From contig NZ_JVMD01000023.1 in the NCBI RefSeq assembly GCF_001056295.1, forward strand, positions 204,887 to 268,886: a DNA stretch of 64,000 nucleotides. The letters are read 5' to 3'. Positions 62,137 to 64,000 of this stretch are shown one piece after another. The position numbers and the translations under genes were made by a program. Below the pieces are notes generated by a model, which saw nothing but the letters and a program-made list of their open reading frames with translations, searched no databases and was not told where the DNA came from. The number at the start of each line of letters is the position of its first letter. The first letter of the stretch is position 1. The DNA comes from Corynebacterium halotolerans. Its GTDB lineage: Bacteria > Actinomycetota > Actinomycetes > Mycobacteriales > Mycobacteriaceae.

Positions 62137-63462
62137 ATGTCCGATCACGACCGCACCGATCCCATCGACGGCAACGACGGCACCGACCGTCCCGAGGACC
62201 CCAAGGGCACCGGCGGGGGTGCGCGGGATGACCGCGGCACCGATGCTGTCGGCGGCGCCGATGCGGGCGCCCGCGACGAGCGCGAGGCCCGCGACGAGAT
62301 GCGTGCCCAGGTCCTGGATCTGATCAAGACCCCGTTTTACGCGTGGATCGGCGCCGGCGTGCGCACGGTCGAGATCCTGGGCGACATCGGGGCCCGGGTC
62401 CGCGCCGAGGAGGAGGCCCGCGATGCGGCGGGCGATTCGCTTGGCGACGACGCCGAGGCCGCCGGTGCGGCCGGGGACCGAGAGCCCTCGGGCATCGCCG
62501 ATGACGTCGCCGGCCGCGTGGCCGATGCGCGCCGTAAGGTCCGCGATCTCGGGGACAACGCCGGGGAACAGTCCCGGGAGGCGTTCCTCAAGGCTCTCGA
62601 CGCCGCCCAGACGGCGTTCAACGATGCCCTGACGAAGGCGCAGGCCGGCGGCGACCGTGCGTTTGCCACGGCCCATTCGCTGCCCGACGACGTCGCGGCC
62701 CGCGCGGAGCAGCTCAAGCCGGAGCAGCTGCGCGCGGTGGCGGACGGTTACCTCGAGGCCGCCTCGAAGATCTACCGGGAGCTCGCCGCCCGCGGCGAGC
62801 AGGCCGTGGACGAGGGCGTGAACGTGGCCAGGGAGCGCCGCGCGTCCTTCGGGGCCGTGGGCTTCCCGGGCGGGCGCGCGGGCGCCGAGGGCGACGAGAA
62901 GAAGCCGGGCCGCGCCACCGACCCGGTGTCGGCGATCTTCGGCAAGCTGCCCTTCGCCGGTGCCGCCGCCGAGCGCGTGACGGGTTCCCTCGAGGACGTC
63001 GCCCGCGAGACCATGAAGCCCCTGCAGGATGCGGGCCAGGAGTTCCTGAGCCGTTTCGACCAGGATGAGCTGTCCAACCGCGTGGAGTCGATCCTGCACC
63101 AGGCCGCCGACGTCACCGAGCAGCTGCTGGGCGCCCTCCGCGCCGAGAGCGCTTCGGCGGGGTCCGGCGAGAAGGCCGCGGAGGGCGATGTGGTGGACGC
63201 GGAGCCGGACGTCGTGGATGGCGAGGTCGTGGATCTCGGCGGCGCCGAGAACGCGGCCGGGATGGCGGCGGACGTTCCCGCCGCCGATGAGGCCGCCGAC
63301 GCGGCGGAGACCGTGTCCGTCGGCGACGAAGCCGTCGCCGACGCGATGGGCGGCGAGAAGGCCGCTGCCGGCGAGACCGGCGAGACCGATGCCGACAAGG
63401 CCGACGACGCCGGCAACACCGGTGGCGCCGACGAGACGAAGGGGGATGTAGCGGACCGATGA
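62137..63462 (+). CDS. HbhA-like protein with acidic Ala-rich tail
   Basis: Resembles mycobacterial heparin-binding haemagglutinin in its core and genomic position. Seen: an acidic disordered N-terminus (about 55 residues), a helix LDLIKTPFYAWIGAGVRTVE matching the HbhA opening, long Ala-rich coiled-coil segments (residues about 130-330), then a low-complexity C-terminus rich in Ala/Asp/Glu/Gly (about 105 residues). HbhA's lysine-rich heparin-binding tail is absent and replaced by an acidic one, so adhesion to heparin is unlikely. GAGGAG Shine-Dalgarno before the ATG. Coupled to the DUF2516 gene by ATGA, as Rv0475-Rv0476. Confidence 0.75.
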   Translation: MSDHDRTDPIDGNDGTDRPEDPKGTGGGARDDRGTDAVGGADAGARDEREARDEMRAQVLDLIKTPFYAWIGAGVRTVEILGDIGARVRAEEEARDAAGDSLGDDAEAAGAAGDREPSGIADDVAGRVADARRKVRDLGDNAGEQSREAFLKALDAAQTAFNDALTKAQAGGDRAFATAHSLPDDVAARAEQLKPEQLRAVADGYLEAASKIYRELAARGEQAVDEGVNVARERRASFGAVGFPGGRAGAEGDEKKPGRATDPVSAIFGKLPFAGAAAERVTGSLEDVARETMKPLQDAGQEFLSRFDQDELSNRVESILHQAADVTEQLLGALRAESASAGSGEKAAEGDVVDAEPDVVDGEVVDLGGAENAAGMAADVPAADEAADAAETVSVGDEAVADAMGGEKAAAGETGETDADKADDAGNTGGADETKGDVADR

Positions 63463-63776
63463 TTTTCGAGATCTACAGGATGATCGAGGTCATCTTCCGC
63501 ATCGCCCTGCCGATGCTGCTGGCCGTTGCCGCGGTGGTCGGGCTGGTGATGGTTCTGACCACGCGGGCCGACGCGTTCGACGCGGCCGACCGCAAGAGCA
63601 AGGGCGTGTGGGCGGGGATGCTCGCGGGTTCCGCGGCGTTCCTGGCGTTCCCGATGATCGGGTGGATGATGCTCGGCATCCCGATCATCGCTTCGCTCGT
63701 GATCACGGGGATCTACTGGCTCGACGTGCGCCCGCAGATCCGCGGCATCCTGGACAACGCCCAGGGCGGTTGGTAG
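63459..63776 (+). CDS. DUF2516 membrane protein
   Basis: 105-residue protein with three hydrophobic helices (FRIALPMLLAVAAVVGLVMV; GMLAGSAAFLAFPMIGWMML; PIIASLVITGIYWLDV) and a short polar tail. Function unknown; counterpart of Rv0476, always next to the HbhA-type gene. ATG overlaps the preceding stop. Confidence 0.85.
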   Translation: MIFEIYRMIEVIFRIALPMLLAVAAVVGLVMVLTTRADAFDAADRKSKGVWAGMLAGSAAFLAFPMIGWMMLGIPIIASLVITGIYWLDVRPQIRGILDNAQGGW

Positions 63777-63825
63777 CTCCCCTCGGTTACGCACCGCGCG
63801 GAGCGCCCCCGCTCACCGACTGTCG

Positions 63826-63861
63826 TGCCCCGGTAGGCAGCTGACGCCGCCCACCGGGGCA
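63826..63861 (+). terminator. candidate terminator after the DUF2516 gene
   Basis: TGCCCCGGT/ACCGGGGCA 9-bp stem (63826-63834/63853-63861) with an 18-nt loop, weak T-tract. Confidence 0.5.
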
Positions 63862-63903
63862 TTGCCGTACCCGGCGTGGCCCACCCGCGCGACCCACCCG
63901 CCG

Positions 63904-64000
63904 GTTAACCCACCCCGTGCAGCGTCCCGCCGTCCCGCTCGTCAACCCACCCGCTGGTTAACCCACCCCGAATGCGCAGACCCACCCGCTGTAACGGGTG
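63904..64000. repeat. dispersed palindromic repeat, copy C (cut by window end)
   Basis: One partial unit (GGTTAACCCACCCCG at 63903) and a full left arm from 63959 (AACCCACCCCGAATGCGC...) with the loop CTGTAA and the start of the right arm. The right arm continues outside the window. Confidence 0.85.

Overview
The window is a high-GC (roughly 70% by eye) actinobacterial chromosome segment. A trehalose corynomycolyltransferase, a GlxR-type cAMP receptor, RamB and the gene order lpd-ramB...sdhC-sdhA-sdhB point to the genus Corynebacterium or a close relative in the Mycobacteriales. No phage, plasmid, IS element or CRISPR array is visible. Much of the gene order matches two stretches known from Mycobacterium tuberculosis: the crp-nth-marP-ephE...tad-cspA-topA-cyclase-holB block (Rv3676 down to Rv3644c), followed by galE/ppgS genes, and the lpd-ramB-icl...hbhA block (Rv0462-Rv0476).

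Layout. 1-4334: glxR (cut by the window edge, minus strand) and the translationally coupled operon nth - TlpA-like thioredoxin - NUDIX CoA pyrophosphatase - marP. 4335-9218: alpha/beta hydrolase, Holin-X-like membrane protein, a Fic-fold protein with a degenerate motif, a HAD-IB phosphatase, a 6C small RNA and an unknown protein. 9389-14532: tad pilus-type cluster (ssd/tadZ, tadA, tadB, tadC, Flp-like DUF4244, TadE-like, Rv3654c-like). 14570-25002: CaiB-type CoA transferase, MrfA-like helicase, cspA, topA, adenylate cyclase, DNA polymerase III delta-prime. 25111-26407: tRNA-Thr followed by a lower-GC patch with a DUF2335 membrane protein and tiny genes. 26516-32887: MHS-type symporter, an Fe-siderophore/B12-type ABC importer and a second MFS transporter. 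32972-43700: galE, DsbA-like oxidoreductase, a PpgS-like glycosyltransferase with its DUF2304 partner, a second glycosyltransferase, a flippase-like protein, an M1 aminopeptidase, a prolyl oligopeptidase and a secreted mycolyltransferase, so a cell-envelope neighbourhood. 44004-52366: a 36-residue porin-like peptide, lpd, ramB, aceA and aceB. 52669-63776: HAD/GH65 disaccharide phosphorylase pair, the succinate dehydrogenase operon, DUF445, HbhA-like and DUF2516 proteins.

Two themes connect genes across the window. Central carbon control: the cAMP receptor (glxR), a membrane adenylate cyclase, RamB, both glyoxylate-shunt genes, lpd and sdhCAB lie within 64 kb, and in this organism the regulator RamB sits directly beside aceA/aceB. 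Envelope biogenesis: galE, PpgS-like transferase, flippase, mycolyltransferase and a candidate O-mycolated porin peptide lie within 12 kb.

The most unusual signals are not genes. (1) A 12-base word CGTCGTCAAGCR, with close variants, occurs about 27 times on both strands, often just behind terminator U-tracts and once as a perfect inverted pair. It looks like a genome-wide signal of uptake-sequence type. (2) A palindromic repeat of about 62 bp recurs in three intergenic regions. (3) At least 17 genes carry a -10 hexamer only 6-8 bases before the start codon, the signature of leaderless transcription.
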